The translations under genes and the position numbers were made by a program. Shown piece by piece: positions 9,090 through 17,001 of a stretch of 64,000 nt of DNA. This stretch comes from Halarchaeum rubridurum (lineage in GTDB: Archaea; Halobacteriota; Halobacteria; Halobacteriales; Halobacteriaceae): assembly GCF_014647115.1 (NCBI RefSeq), contig NZ_BMOO01000005.1:62001-126000 (forward strand), in the 5' to 3' direction. Numbering within the stretch: the stretch's first letter is position 1; every line of letters starts with the position of its first letter. Under the pieces are notes generated by a model, which saw only the letters and a list, made by a program, of their open reading frames with translations, ran no database searches and was not told the DNA's origin.

Positions 9090-9110
9090 GGGGGCGACGT
9101 AGTCGCCCCC
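9090..9110. repeat. 9+3+9 hairpin after gfcR
   Basis: GGGGGCGAC-GTA-GTCGCCCCC is a perfect stem with a 3-nt loop, 16 nt after the gfcR stop. It has the same geometry as the paired hairpins elsewhere in the window. It may act as an RNA 3'-end structure. No T-tract of the bacterial terminator kind follows. Confidence 0.6.
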
Positions 9111-9149
9111 AGCACAACGCCTTTCCCCACTCACCGCCAATCGGTGTGC

Positions 9150-9593
9150 ATGACGTTCGACCCGATGAGCGAGGGGCTGGACGACGACGAGGTGCAGGAG
9201 ACGGTGGACGCGGCCATCGAGAACAACGACGTCGTCCTCTTCATGAAGGGGACGCCCGTGATGCCCCAGTGTGGCTACTCGAAGCGCGCCGTCGGCCTCA
9301 TCTCGCAGTACCGCGAGGACTTCGAGGCCGTCGACACCCTCCAGAACCTCGGGGCGTTCCGCGAGGCCCTGAACGAGCACTCCGGCTGGGAGACGATTCC
9401 CCAGACGTACGTCGACGGCGAGTTCGTCGGCGGGAGCGACGTCCTCGCGCAGCTCGACGAGGAGGGCGACCTCGCGGAGACGCTGAACGCCGACGACGCC
9501 GACGCGGATGCGGACGAAACCGAGGAGGCCGACGCGACGGCCGCCCCCGACGGCGGAAGCGACGAGGACGAGGACCTCGATGCGCCCTTCTAA
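9150..9593 (+). CDS. Monothiol glutaredoxin (Grx4/GrxD type)
   Basis: The 147-residue product has one glutaredoxin domain with the active site MPQCGYSKRAVG (CGYS, one catalytic Cys). The upstream family block VVLFMKGTPV and the glutathione-site region ETIPQTYVDGEFVGG are both present. The last 45 residues are an acidic Asp/Ala tail. CGFS-type monothiol glutaredoxins carry or transfer iron-sulfur clusters; haloarchaea use gamma-glutamylcysteine rather than glutathione, so the ligand is unclear. The ATG at 9150 is chosen over a GTG two codons upstream. Confidence 0.85.
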   Translation: MTFDPMSEGLDDDEVQETVDAAIENNDVVLFMKGTPVMPQCGYSKRAVGLISQYREDFEAVDTLQNLGAFREALNEHSGWETIPQTYVDGEFVGGSDVLAQLDEEGDLAETLNADDADADADETEEADATAAPDGGSDEDEDLDAPF

Positions 9594-9640
9594 ACGACCT
9601 GCGAGGGCGATTTCCCCGACCCACCGGGGTCGGGGGTGTC

Positions 9641-9691
9641 ACCAGAACGCTTCGCGTTCTGGTTGCTAACCAGAAGTCTCCGACTTCTGGT
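9641..9691. repeat. Paired hairpins beside the IS200/IS605 element
   Basis: The two hairpins are ACCAGAACGC-TTC-GCGTTCTGGT (9641-9663) and ACCAGAAGTC-TCC-GACTTCTGGT (9669-9691), joined by TGCTA. Both share the outer ACCAGAA/TTCTGGT arms. Positions 9638-9664, read on the minus strand, are identical over 27 nt to 30432-30458 inside dnaK. The pair lies just before the 3' end of tnpA and could be part of the left end of the element. Confidence 0.85.
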
Positions 9692-9711
9692 GATGAAGCC
9701 CGACACTCGAC

Positions 9712-10161
9712 TTAGTGTTCTGTCTCCTCGATATACCGTTCAACCACTTCCTCCGACACGGCTCCCGTCGTTCCCACGTAGTATCCGACCTTCCAGAATC
9801 CACCGCCCCAGAAATACGACTCCCGAATCTCGGGATACCGTTCCAGTAGGTGGTTTCCTGAGTACGACTTGAACTGCCGAGCAATATCTGCTGGACTGTG
9901 TTTCGAATCTGTTTGCACGAACAGGTGTACGTGGTCGTCTGCAATCTCCAACGCCAGAATTTCGTGCTCGAAGTGGTCGGCAGTCTCCGCAAACAACTCT
10001 CGCACATCGACCTCCACTACATCGAGAACCGGGTGGCGGTACTAAGCGGGATCGGAGATCCCGCGAGGTACGCAAATCGAAGATTTGCTTGACTTGGGAC
10101 ACCAGACGAAGTGATACTTGCAGGAACTGACCGAATGTGCGTGACTGCGGTACTCCTCCAT
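9712..10161 (-). pseudogene. tnpA: IS200-type HUH transposase TnpA, interrupted by a 51-bp insertion
   Basis: Read from the ATG at 10161 the frame gives MEEYRSHAHSVSSCKYHFVW and then CPK. Next come 17 foreign codons ending in TAG (10042-10092), after which the family sequence resumes with YRHPVLDVVEVDVRELFAET. The resumed part contains the HUH pair (DDHVHLFV) and the late FKSYSGNHLL and GGGFWKVGYYVG blocks. The whole frame is 150 codons. Removing the stop and the insert leaves 132 residues, the normal TnpA size, so the insertion is exact and in frame. The catalytic Tyr region (VGYYVG) is present in the downstream part. Without readthrough the protein stops after about 40 residues. Confidence 0.9.
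10042..10092. repeat. Paired-hairpin insertion inside tnpA
   Basis: Two hairpins, GCGGGATC-GGA-GATCCCGC and GCAAATC-GAA-GATTTGC, are joined by GAGGTAC and bounded by AAGC and GCTTG. The trinucleotide ACT occurs on both sides, so the event can be read as a 48-bp element with a 3-bp target duplication. Geometry matches the pairs at 9641 and in dnaK. The insert brings an in-frame TAG. Confidence 0.85.
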
Positions 10162-10170
10162 CCCTCTTCC

Positions 10171-10181
10171 CTATATTTATG
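10171..10181. promoter_or_regulatory. Shared AT-rich promoter between tnpA and tnpB
   Basis: CTATATTTATG lies 25-35 nt before the tnpB ATG and reads as a TATA box on either strand. Confidence 0.5.
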
Positions 10182-10205
10182 ACAGTCTGGAACGATTGTC
10201 AAAGC

Positions 10206-11507
10206 ATGGGTGAAGAAGCCACGAAAACCATTCAGACGCGCCTACACATAGCGTCTGGTGAACGGTCGTGGCTTCACGACGCCCGCCTCGCTTCGCGCGA
10301 GATATTCAACGAGACCATCCGCCTCACACAACACGGGGACAGTCGCACCGAGATACAGCGAGAGGTTGACCGCGACGACTTCTTGCGGAACAACAAGTGC
10401 GCGGTCGTCGGCAAAGCCCTCCAGACGTGGGACTCCTACCAGTCACTCAAAGAGTGGTGGGAGAATCAAGACGACCCAGATAGTGGTAAGCCGACGCCGC
10501 CGAGTACGGACAGCTCTGGTGCGTACCCGCTCGTGATGGCGCATACGGAGGGCTATCGCCTTACCGTTGACGACACGAACCGCGTCCAGTTCCGCATCAG
10601 CCCGAAACCCTACAAGAAGGTGAGAGGCCACCTTCGGAGTGAACCGGACGCGATGGACGAACTTCGAGACGCTCTCGCGTCGGACGAGGTGGATGTGGGG
10701 CAAGCCGAACTCCTGTACCGCGATGGCGTGTACTACCTACACGTCACGGTCACACGCGAGTTCGACGTGCCCGAACCCGACACCAGCGACACGCTTGTTG
10801 GCGTGGACATCAACGAGCGCAACGTCGCTCTCACCGCCCTCGACCGCGAGACGATGCGGACGAAGGGCACACTCGTCCCCGACTCCGGGCGAGTAAAGCA
10901 GGAACGCCAACGCTACCACACGATCACTACTCGCTGTCAGGAACACGGCAAGACGAGCATCCACCGGAAACTCGGTGACAAGGAGGAACGATTTACCGAG
11001 TGGGTGTTGCATCGGCTCTCCCGTGCTGTCGTGGAGTTCGCAGAGCAGTTCTCGAATCCGGTTATCGTGTTCGAGGATATGAGTGGCATCCGCGAGGAAA
11101 TACAGTACGGCTCGTATATGAACCGCCGGTTGCACAAATTGCCGTTCCACAAGTTCAAGAAGTTTGTCTCGTACAAGGCAACGTGGCGAGAGATTCCGAC
11201 GGATACGGTGGATGCGTACTACAACTCGAAGACGTGTTCGTGCTGTGGTGAGCGTGGCAGTCGACAGGGACGGCGGTTCCGGTGTCCGAACGACGAGTGT
11301 GACGTGGCGCAAGACCACGCTGACCGGAATGCGTCGGTGAATATTGCGTGGCGCGAGAGGGCGAAACTCGACGGTAATACGACGAATTACCGGACTCACA
11401 AAACCCAGCCGCAGGTCAGGTTGGTGCGTCTGTCCGGGTCGGGGCGTGTAAGCCGCCCAACCTCATCCCGTTCCCTTGCGGAACAGGGAGTGCTAGCGCA
11501 CGGCTGA
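10206..11507 (+). CDS. tnpB: TnpB, RNA-guided nuclease of the IS200/IS605 family
   Basis: The 433-residue product carries the RuvC-like triad: Asp in LVGVDINERN (about 200), Glu in VIVFEDMSG (about 287) and Asp in DHADRNASVNIAW (about 382). A zinc ribbon SCCGERGS/CPNDEC sits between the last two, so all catalytic residues are intact. TnpB proteins cleave DNA guided by an RNA from the element's right end and help retain the IS. The guide RNA would cover the tnpB 3' end and the bases after 11507. The Arg/Ser-rich tail overlaps palindromic DNA of the right end. Confidence 0.92.
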   Translation: MGEEATKTIQTRLHIASGERSWLHDARLASREIFNETIRLTQHGDSRTEIQREVDRDDFLRNNKCAVVGKALQTWDSYQSLKEWWENQDDPDSGKPTPPSTDSSGAYPLVMAHTEGYRLTVDDTNRVQFRISPKPYKKVRGHLRSEPDAMDELRDALASDEVDVGQAELLYRDGVYYLHVTVTREFDVPEPDTSDTLVGVDINERNVALTALDRETMRTKGTLVPDSGRVKQERQRYHTITTRCQEHGKTSIHRKLGDKEERFTEWVLHRLSRAVVEFAEQFSNPVIVFEDMSGIREEIQYGSYMNRRLHKLPFHKFKKFVSYKATWREIPTDTVDAYYNSKTCSCCGERGSRQGRRFRCPNDECDVAQDHADRNASVNIAWRERAKLDGNTTNYRTHKTQPQVRLVRLSGSGRVSRPTSSRSLAEQGVLAHG

Positions 11508-11638
11508 GGGAATTACAAAAGCCTCGGGCCACCGCGCCCCAGGCTGTTTACCCCCGCTCAATCGCGACCGACGCGGTTCTTCTCTCGACGCGCTGTGCCC
11601 GAGAGTCACTCACGTCGACCGAAGCGACGGCGTTCGCG

Positions 11639-12484
11639 TTATCTGTCGTCCGGCAGGTCGTTCCACGGCGCGAAGCCGGGGTCGACGCGGCGCTCCGCGG
11701 CGTCGATGGCGTCGATCCGGCGGATGTCGTCGTCGCTCAGTTCGACGCCGAGGCTCTCCCAGTTGTCCGCGATGTGGTCCTCGGAGGTGGCCTTCGGAAT
11801 CGCGGTGACGCCCTTCTCGCGGAGCCAGGCGAGCGCGACCTGCGCCTCGCTGGCGTCGTGGTCCTCCGCGACGTCCGCGAGCACGTCGTCCCCGAAGACG
11901 TCGCCGCGCGCGAGCGGCGAGTACGCGACGAGTTCGACGTCCGTCTCGTCCATGAACGAGCGCAGCTGGCGCTGCTGGAGGAACGGATGCATCTCGACCT
12001 GGTTCGCGAAGATGGGCTCGTCCATTATCTCCTGGGCCTCCTCGATGTGGCGGCGCTCGAAGTTCGAGACGCCGATGTGCTCGATCTTCCCCTCGGCCTT
12101 CAGCTCCTCGAGGGCGGGCAGGGTCTCCTCGGGGTCGTACGTCCGGCCCGGCCAGTGGATGTAGAGCAGGTCGACGTAGTCGACGCCGAGTTTGTCGAGG
12201 CTCTCCTCGGTGCTCTCGATGACGCCCTCGCGGTCTGCGTGGTCGATCCAGACCTTCGTGGCGAGGAAGACGTCCTCACGCTCGACGTCGGCGTTCTCGA
12301 TGCCGCGCCCGACGGACTCCTCGTTGCCGTACGCTTGGGCGGTGTCGATGTGTCGATACCCCATCTCCAGGGCCGTCTCGACGGCGTTCGCGCACGCCTC
12401 GGGGTCCGTGTTCTCCCACGTCCCGAGTCCGAGCCGCGGCATCCCGTTCGCGCGCGGAACGTCGTCGCTGGTGAACTCCGACAT
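11639..12484 (-). CDS. Aldo-keto reductase
   Basis: This 281-residue protein has the AKR signatures in order: MPRLGLGTW, the catalytic region GYRHIDTAQAYGNEESVGRG (Asp and Tyr), the catalytic Lys in LATKVW, the His in LLYIHWPGRTYD, GVSNFERRHI, and the cofactor region AIPKATSEDHIADN. It should reduce aldehydes or ketones with NAD(P)H. The substrate cannot be read from sequence. MSEFTSDDVPR is chosen as the start; the longer in-frame extension carries no family sequence. The 131-nt gap to tnpB probably includes the IS right end. Confidence 0.93.
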   Translation of the reverse strand: MSEFTSDDVPRANGMPRLGLGTWENTDPEACANAVETALEMGYRHIDTAQAYGNEESVGRGIENADVEREDVFLATKVWIDHADREGVIESTEESLDKLGVDYVDLLYIHWPGRTYDPEETLPALEELKAEGKIEHIGVSNFERRHIEEAQEIMDEPIFANQVEMHPFLQQRQLRSFMDETDVELVAYSPLARGDVFGDDVLADVAEDHDASEAQVALAWLREKGVTAIPKATSEDHIADNWESLGVELSDDDIRRIDAIDAAERRVDPGFAPWNDLPDDR

Positions 12485-12621
12485 ACCTGTCACGTCTTCC
12501 GGAAGCGCCAAAGGCGTTCGGGCGCCGGCGAAGCCCCCCACCGACCCGATTCGTGTGACACGGTAGCGCACTATACGGGCGAACGCGCCCGCTTTTGTGT
12601 GTCGGGTCCCGTGTGGGGCGT

Positions 12622-13353
12622 ATGGAGACGGTCTACGAACTGCTCGCCGACCTCCCGGCGAGCGCGACGCTCCGCGCGCCCCCGGCGTCGCTCCCCGCCC
12701 GCGAGGTCCGCGCGACGTCCTACAAGGTCGGCAACTACCTCCGCTCGCGCGGCGTCCACCGCGGCTCCGGGGTCGGCGTCGCCGACGTCCCGGACCCGAA
12801 GACGGTCTTCGCCTTCCTCGGGTCGGCGCTCCTCGCCGCGCCCGTGACGTTCGACCCGCCCGGGTCGTTCGACGGCCGCGCCGTCGTCGCCCCCACCGAC
12901 GCGCTCGCCGACTACGACCTCGGCGCGGGCGGCCAGCGCGTCGGCTACGGCGCGAAACCCGACGACCCCGCCGACGGCCACTTCGAGGGCGGCGTCTGGA
13001 GCGAGAATCCCGCGTTCCCGCCCGTCTCGTTCGACGGCGACGTCCCGGCGCTCCGCGACGCCGAGGGCGGCGACGGCCCGAGTCAGCGCCTCCTCCTCGA
13101 CGCCGCCGGGACGGTCGCCGCCGACCTCGACGCGGACGACGTCGTCGCCGTTCGCGCGCCCTTCGCGGACGATGCGACCGTCGTCGCCGTGCTCGGTGCC
13201 TTCCGCGCAGGTGCGACGGTGCTCCTGCCGGGCGTGGACGACGGGGAAGGTGCAGAGGGAGCGACGGGCGATACGACCGACGGGCCGGTCGGCGACGTCG
13301 CCATCGTCACGGGCGACGTGACGGTGCCCGAGGACCGCGTGCTCGCGCCCTAG
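12622..13353 (+). CDS. Protein resembling an isolated N-terminal part of an acyl-CoA synthetase
   Basis: The 243-residue product begins METVYELLADLPASATLRAP. It reads like the early AMP-ligase fold (ATSYKVGNYLRSRGVHRGSGVGVADVPDPKTVFAFLGSA in two parts, then VAVLGAFRAGATVLLPG). It lacks the P-loop TSG/STG motif, the A-box and the C-terminal domain. Haloarchaea encode such short proteins, often labelled acetyl-CoA synthetase-like. It cannot be an active ligase by itself. It overlaps the convergent aminotransferase by four bases at the stop codons. Confidence 0.65.
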   Translation: METVYELLADLPASATLRAPPASLPAREVRATSYKVGNYLRSRGVHRGSGVGVADVPDPKTVFAFLGSALLAAPVTFDPPGSFDGRAVVAPTDALADYDLGAGGQRVGYGAKPDDPADGHFEGGVWSENPAFPPVSFDGDVPALRDAEGGDGPSQRLLLDAAGTVAADLDADDVVAVRAPFADDATVVAVLGAFRAGATVLLPGVDDGEGAEGATGDTTDGPVGDVAIVTGDVTVPEDRVLAP

Positions 13354-14468
13354 TTCTCGACGTCGGCCATCGCCGTCAGGAGTCGCTCGACGTCCTCCGC
13401 TGTGTTGAAGACGTGGAACGACGCGCGCACGGCGCCCGTGGGGAGCGCGCGGACGACGACGCCCCGCTCCCGGAGACCCGCGACGAGCGCCTCGGGGTCG
13501 TCGCTCTCGAAGGCGACGAGACCGGACTCGGGCGTGTCGGGGCCGAGGAGTCGGTCGTCCGCGAGACCGTCGACGAAGCGCTCCGTGAGGGCGTCGATCC
13601 GGTCGCGGATCGCGTCGAGACCCACCTCCTCGACGACGTCGAGCGCCTCCATCAGGCCCGCGTGGGGGCCCGGCGAGACCGTCCCGACTTCGAGGCGCCG
13701 CGCGCCGGGGTGGAACTCGTAGCCCGCGCCCTCGGGGTCCCGGACGCTCCGGTAGCCGACCTGGAGCGGTTCGAGGCGCTCCGCGGCGTCGGGGTCGACG
13801 TAGAGGAAGCCCGCGCCCCACGGCCCGCACAGCCACTTGTGGCCGGCGGCGGCGACGTAGTCGGCGCCCCACGACTCGACGGGCATCGGGGCCTGCCCGG
13901 GCACCTGGACGGCGTCGACGAGGACCTCCGCGCCCGCGTCGTGCGCTTCGTCGACGAGGTCCGCCACGGGCAGGCGGGTGCCGTGGGTCCACGTGAGCGC
14001 GGAGAGACAGACGAGCCGGGCGTCCGCGACGGCCTCGCGGTACGCCGCGCGGTCGATTCGACCCCCGGTGGTGGGGACGACTCGGGTCCGCACGCCGTGA
14101 CTGTCGCGGAGGCGACGCCACGGGAGGACGCCCGCGGCGTGCTCGACGTCCGTGCGGACGACGACGTCGCCGGGCTCCCAGTCGATGGCGGTGGCGATGC
14201 GGTTCACGCCGTCCGTCGTCGACTGCGTCAGCGCGACGCTCGACGGGTCGGTGTCGAGGTGGGCCGCGAGGCGCTCGCGCGCGTCGTCGAACAGTTCGGC
14301 CGCCGAGACGTAGGGGTTCTCGGTGGCGTGCGCCTCGTACTCGTGGCGTTCGAGCGCGGCCTCGGCCGCCTCGACGACCCGTTCGGGGGACGGCCCGCTC
14401 GCGCCCGTGTTCAGATAGGTGGCGTCGTCGAGCGCGGGGATGTCCGCGCGGAGCGTCTCCGGGTCCAT
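13350..14468 (-). CDS. Class V aminotransferase (cysteine desulfurase/selenocysteine lyase-like)
   Basis: The product has 372 residues in fold type I. The start region is DDATYLNTGASGPSP. The PLP-binding block is SVALTQSTTDGVNRIA, with Asp in VLVDAVQVPGQ and the Schiff-base Lys in AAGHKWLCGPWGAGFLY. The C-terminal domain ends FHVFNTAEDVERLL. A loop Cys at the position used by cysteine desulfurases is not evident. It could be a desulfurase, an isopenicillin-epimerase-like enzyme or a transaminase; the family is secure and the reaction is not. Confidence 0.88.
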   Translation of the reverse strand: MDPETLRADIPALDDATYLNTGASGPSPERVVEAAEAALERHEYEAHATENPYVSAAELFDDARERLAAHLDTDPSSVALTQSTTDGVNRIATAIDWEPGDVVVRTDVEHAAGVLPWRRLRDSHGVRTRVVPTTGGRIDRAAYREAVADARLVCLSALTWTHGTRLPVADLVDEAHDAGAEVLVDAVQVPGQAPMPVESWGADYVAAAGHKWLCGPWGAGFLYVDPDAAERLEPLQVGYRSVRDPEGAGYEFHPGARRLEVGTVSPGPHAGLMEALDVVEEVGLDAIRDRIDALTERFVDGLADDRLLGPDTPESGLVAFESDDPEALVAGLRERGVVVRALPTGAVRASFHVFNTAEDVERLLTAMADVEN

Positions 14469-14512
14469 ACACGCACTCCGTCGCCGCGGGACAGAAACCT
14501 TGGGGAGAAGCG

Positions 14513-15037
14513 CTACTCGTCGTCGGCGAGGCGCTCGCGGATCGGCGCGGCGAGTGCCTCCGGTGGGTCGTCGAACCAGCGCGCCTCGACGATCTCGTCG
14601 CTCGGGTCGAGGTCGGCCTCGGTGCCGAGCGGTTCGGCCTCGAAGTGAATCCAGAGACCGCTCGCGCCCTCGCCGCCGTCGACGAGCGTGAACGTCTGCC
14701 GGCGCGCGCGGAACGCGCCCGTGAGCACGCACTCGACGCCGACCTGCTCGGCGACGTGGCGCTTCGCGGTCTGCTCGTGGTTCTCGTGCCGGTCGAGACT
14801 CCCGCCGGGGAGGTCCCAGACGTCGGGGTTCTCGCGGTAGCGAACCAGCAGGGTCCGCCCGCCGCGTTCGAGCAACGCCCGCGCGCCGCCGAGGCGGCCC
14901 TCGCTCGCGCTCGTCATGCACTGCACGAGCGCCTCGTGCGGCACGGTGGTCCGCTCCTCGACGACGGGGAATCCCCCGTACGCCCCTCGCAGCTGTTCGA
15001 TGGTTTCACCGACAGCCGCGCTCCCCTGTCGCGACAT
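14513..15037 (-). CDS. Nudix-fold protein with an altered Nudix box
   Basis: The 174-residue product has an N-terminal extension (to about 50) and then a Nudix domain: RTLLVRYRENPDVWDLPGGS and WIHFEAEPLG. The box reads G-SLDRH-E-NHEQTAK-RHVAEQVGV, so the canonical REUxEExG core has become RHVAEQVG. Two of the metal-binding glutamates are replaced. Activity may be reduced or lost, or the protein may bind a nucleotide without hydrolysis. It is 44 nt upstream of the aminotransferase gene on the same strand, so co-transcription is likely. Confidence 0.85.
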   Translation of the reverse strand: MSRQGSAAVGETIEQLRGAYGGFPVVEERTTVPHEALVQCMTSASEGRLGGARALLERGGRTLLVRYRENPDVWDLPGGSLDRHENHEQTAKRHVAEQVGVECVLTGAFRARRQTFTLVDGGEGASGLWIHFEAEPLGTEADLDPSDEIVEARWFDDPPEALAAPIRERLADDE

Positions 15038-15144
15038 ACCTCCTCGTAGGGGCTTCGCCGGGAAAAACTGTTGGGGTCGCGCCCCCGATTCGTCCCGTTC
15101 TATCGTTCACGTTGAGTGTCCGTGACATGGCATATCATTCCCGA

Positions 15145-15158
15145 TGGACGTACGTCCA
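15145..15158. promoter_or_regulatory. Perfect 14-nt palindrome upstream of korA
   Basis: TGGACGTACGTCCA is self-complementary and lies about 90 nt before the korA start, in the 212-nt gap to the Nudix gene. It could be an operator for a dimeric regulator. No regulator is assigned. Confidence 0.35.
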
Positions 15159-15249
15159 GAGAATCTCTCGCACGGCCGTATTCGGTCATCTCACGGCCCG
15201 ATTGTCGCTTCAGAAGCCTTTTGCTTGCCCGCTTTGAACCGTCGGATAC

Positions 15250-17001
15250 ATGCACGACGACCTGAACTGGGCCATCGGCGGCGAAGCCGGCGATGGAATC
15301 GACTCGACCGGGAAGGTGTTCGCGCAGGCACTCTCCCGCGCCGGTCGCCACGTCTTCACCTCGAAGGACTTCGCGTCCCGAATCCGGGGTGGTTACACCG
15401 CCTACAAGGTCCGTACCTCGGTTGAGAAGGTACAGAGCGTCGTCGACCGCCTCGACGTCCTCATCGCGCTCACCGAGCGCACCGTCGAGGAGAACATGGA
15501 CGAGCTCCACGACGACTCCGTCATCATCTACGACGGCGAGCGCACGGAGTTCAGCGACTTCGAGGTCCCCGAGGGGATGGTGGGCCTCGACATCCCGCTG
15601 AAGTCGCTCGCCGAGGACGCCGGCGGCGCGCTCATGCGCAACGTCGTCGCGCTCGGTGCCGTCTGTGAGGTCGCCGAGTTCCCCATCGAGAACCTCGACG
15701 AGTCGCTCCAGAAGCGCTTCGGCTCGAAGGGCGAGAAGATAGTCGAGAACAACAAGGAGGCCGCACGCCTCGGCGCCGAGTACGTCGACGAGCACTACGC
15801 CGACGACGTCGGCACGCTCGACTACGAACTCGAAACGACGGACAACGACTACGTCCTCCTCAACGGCGACGAGGCCATCGGGATGGGCGCCATCGCCGCC
15901 GGCTGTAAGTTCTACGCCGGCTATCCGATCACGCCCGCGACGGACGTGATGACCTATCTCACGGGACGCATCGAGGAGTTCGGCGGGCACGTCGTCCAGG
16001 CCGAGGACGAGCTCTCCGCCATCAACCTCGCGCTCGGTGCCGCCCGCGCCGGCGCGCGCTCCATGACCGCGACGAGCGGCCCCGGCATCGACCTGATGAG
16101 CGAGACGTTCGGGCTCGTCGCCACCTCCGAGACGCCGCTCGTCATCGCCGACGTGATGCGCTCTGGCCCCTCCACGGGGATGCCGACGAAGCAGGAGCAG
16201 GGCGACCTCAACATGCTCCTCTACGGCGGCCACGGCGAGATTCCGCGCTTCGTCGTCGCGCCCACGACGGTCGCGGACTGCTTCCACAAGACCGTCGAGG
16301 CGTTCAACCTCGCCGAGAAGTACCAGACCCCGGTCTACATCGCCTCCGACCTCGCCATGGCCGTCACCGAGGAGACGTTCGCCCCCGAGGAGTTCGACAT
16401 GGACGCGGTCGAGATCGACCGCGGGAAGGTCGTCGACGAGGCGGACATCTCGCAGTGGCAAAACGAGAAGGACCAGTTCAAACCCCACGCCGTCACCGCC
16501 GACGGCGTCAGCCCGCGCGCCTTCCCCGGCACGGAGGGCGGCGTTCACATGAGCACGGGGCTCGAACACGACGAACTCGGCCGCCGGACCGAGGACACCG
16601 ACGAGCGCATCGAGCAGGTCGATAAGCGCCAGCGGAAGGTCGAGACCGCCCGCGAGCAGGAGGACTTCAGCCCCGTCGAGTACGGCGACGCGGACGCCGA
16701 CACGCTCGTCGTCTCCTGGGGCTCCAACGAGGGCGCGCTCGTCGAGGCCCTCGACTTCCTGGAGGAGGACGGCGTCGACGTGCGCGTCCTCTCCGTCCCC
16801 TACATCTTCCCGCGCCCCGACCTCTCGGAGGCCGTCGCGGACGCGGAGACGACCGTCGTCGTCGAGTGCAACGCCACCGGGCAGTTCGCGGACGTCGTCG
16901 AGAGCGACGTCCTCGAACGCGTCGACCGGATCAACAAGTACAACGGCGTCCGCTTCAAGGCGGACGAACTCGCGGCCGACATCAAGGAGGTCATCGCATG
17001 A
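15250..17001 (+). CDS. korA: 2-oxoacid:ferredoxin oxidoreductase alpha subunit (gamma-alpha fusion)
   Basis: The product has 583 residues. Residues 1-180 are the gamma-type domain (INWAIGGEAGDGIDSTGK-like start, FASRIRGGYTAYKVR). The alpha domain starts near 200 with GDEAIGMGAIAAGCKFYAGYPITPATDVM and includes MTATSGPGIDLMSE. A C-terminal transketolase-like domain follows (VVSWGSNEGALVEAL). With KorB it oxidises a 2-oxoacid with CoA and ferredoxin. The KorB length points to the 2-oxoglutarate (KorAB) rather than the pyruvate (PorAB) enzyme of haloarchaea, but this is inference. The stop overlaps the korB start (ATGA). Confidence 0.9.
   Translation: MHDDLNWAIGGEAGDGIDSTGKVFAQALSRAGRHVFTSKDFASRIRGGYTAYKVRTSVEKVQSVVDRLDVLIALTERTVEENMDELHDDSVIIYDGERTEFSDFEVPEGMVGLDIPLKSLAEDAGGALMRNVVALGAVCEVAEFPIENLDESLQKRFGSKGEKIVENNKEAARLGAEYVDEHYADDVGTLDYELETTDNDYVLLNGDEAIGMGAIAAGCKFYAGYPITPATDVMTYLTGRIEEFGGHVVQAEDELSAINLALGAARAGARSMTATSGPGIDLMSETFGLVATSETPLVIADVMRSGPSTGMPTKQEQGDLNMLLYGGHGEIPRFVVAPTTVADCFHKTVEAFNLAEKYQTPVYIASDLAMAVTEETFAPEEFDMDAVEIDRGKVVDEADISQWQNEKDQFKPHAVTADGVSPRAFPGTEGGVHMSTGLEHDELGRRTEDTDERIEQVDKRQRKVETAREQEDFSPVEYGDADADTLVVSWGSNEGALVEALDFLEEDGVDVRVLSVPYIFPRPDLSEAVADAETTVVVECNATGQFADVVESDVLERVDRINKYNGVRFKADELAADIKEVIA

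Larger units (their letters stand above)
9692..11520. mobile_element. IS200/IS605-family element (tnpA broken, tnpB intact; ends approximate)
   Basis: Divergent tnpA (minus) and tnpB (plus) start 45 nt apart around a shared AT-rich promoter, the common haloarchaeal arrangement. Base composition is visibly lower in GC than in neighbouring genes. The right side has small palindromes after the tnpB coding region, for example GTGC-TAGC-GCAC just before the stop. Exact ends cannot be fixed without a second copy. With tnpA interrupted, the element probably cannot move alone unless TnpA is supplied in trans. Confidence 0.8.

Noticed and set aside
9594-9636. GC-rich inverted repeat CCCCGACC/GGTCGGGG after the glutaredoxin gene as a bacterial-type terminator
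   Set aside because: No T-tract follows, and its place next to the IS left side makes an element end or hairpin unit as likely; not enough to call.
12165-12186. Palindrome around GTCGAC-GTA-GTCGAC in the aldo-keto reductase gene
   Set aside because: It encodes the conserved residues VDYVDLLY-type block and arises from Asp/Val codon bias; no paired partner or repeat exists.
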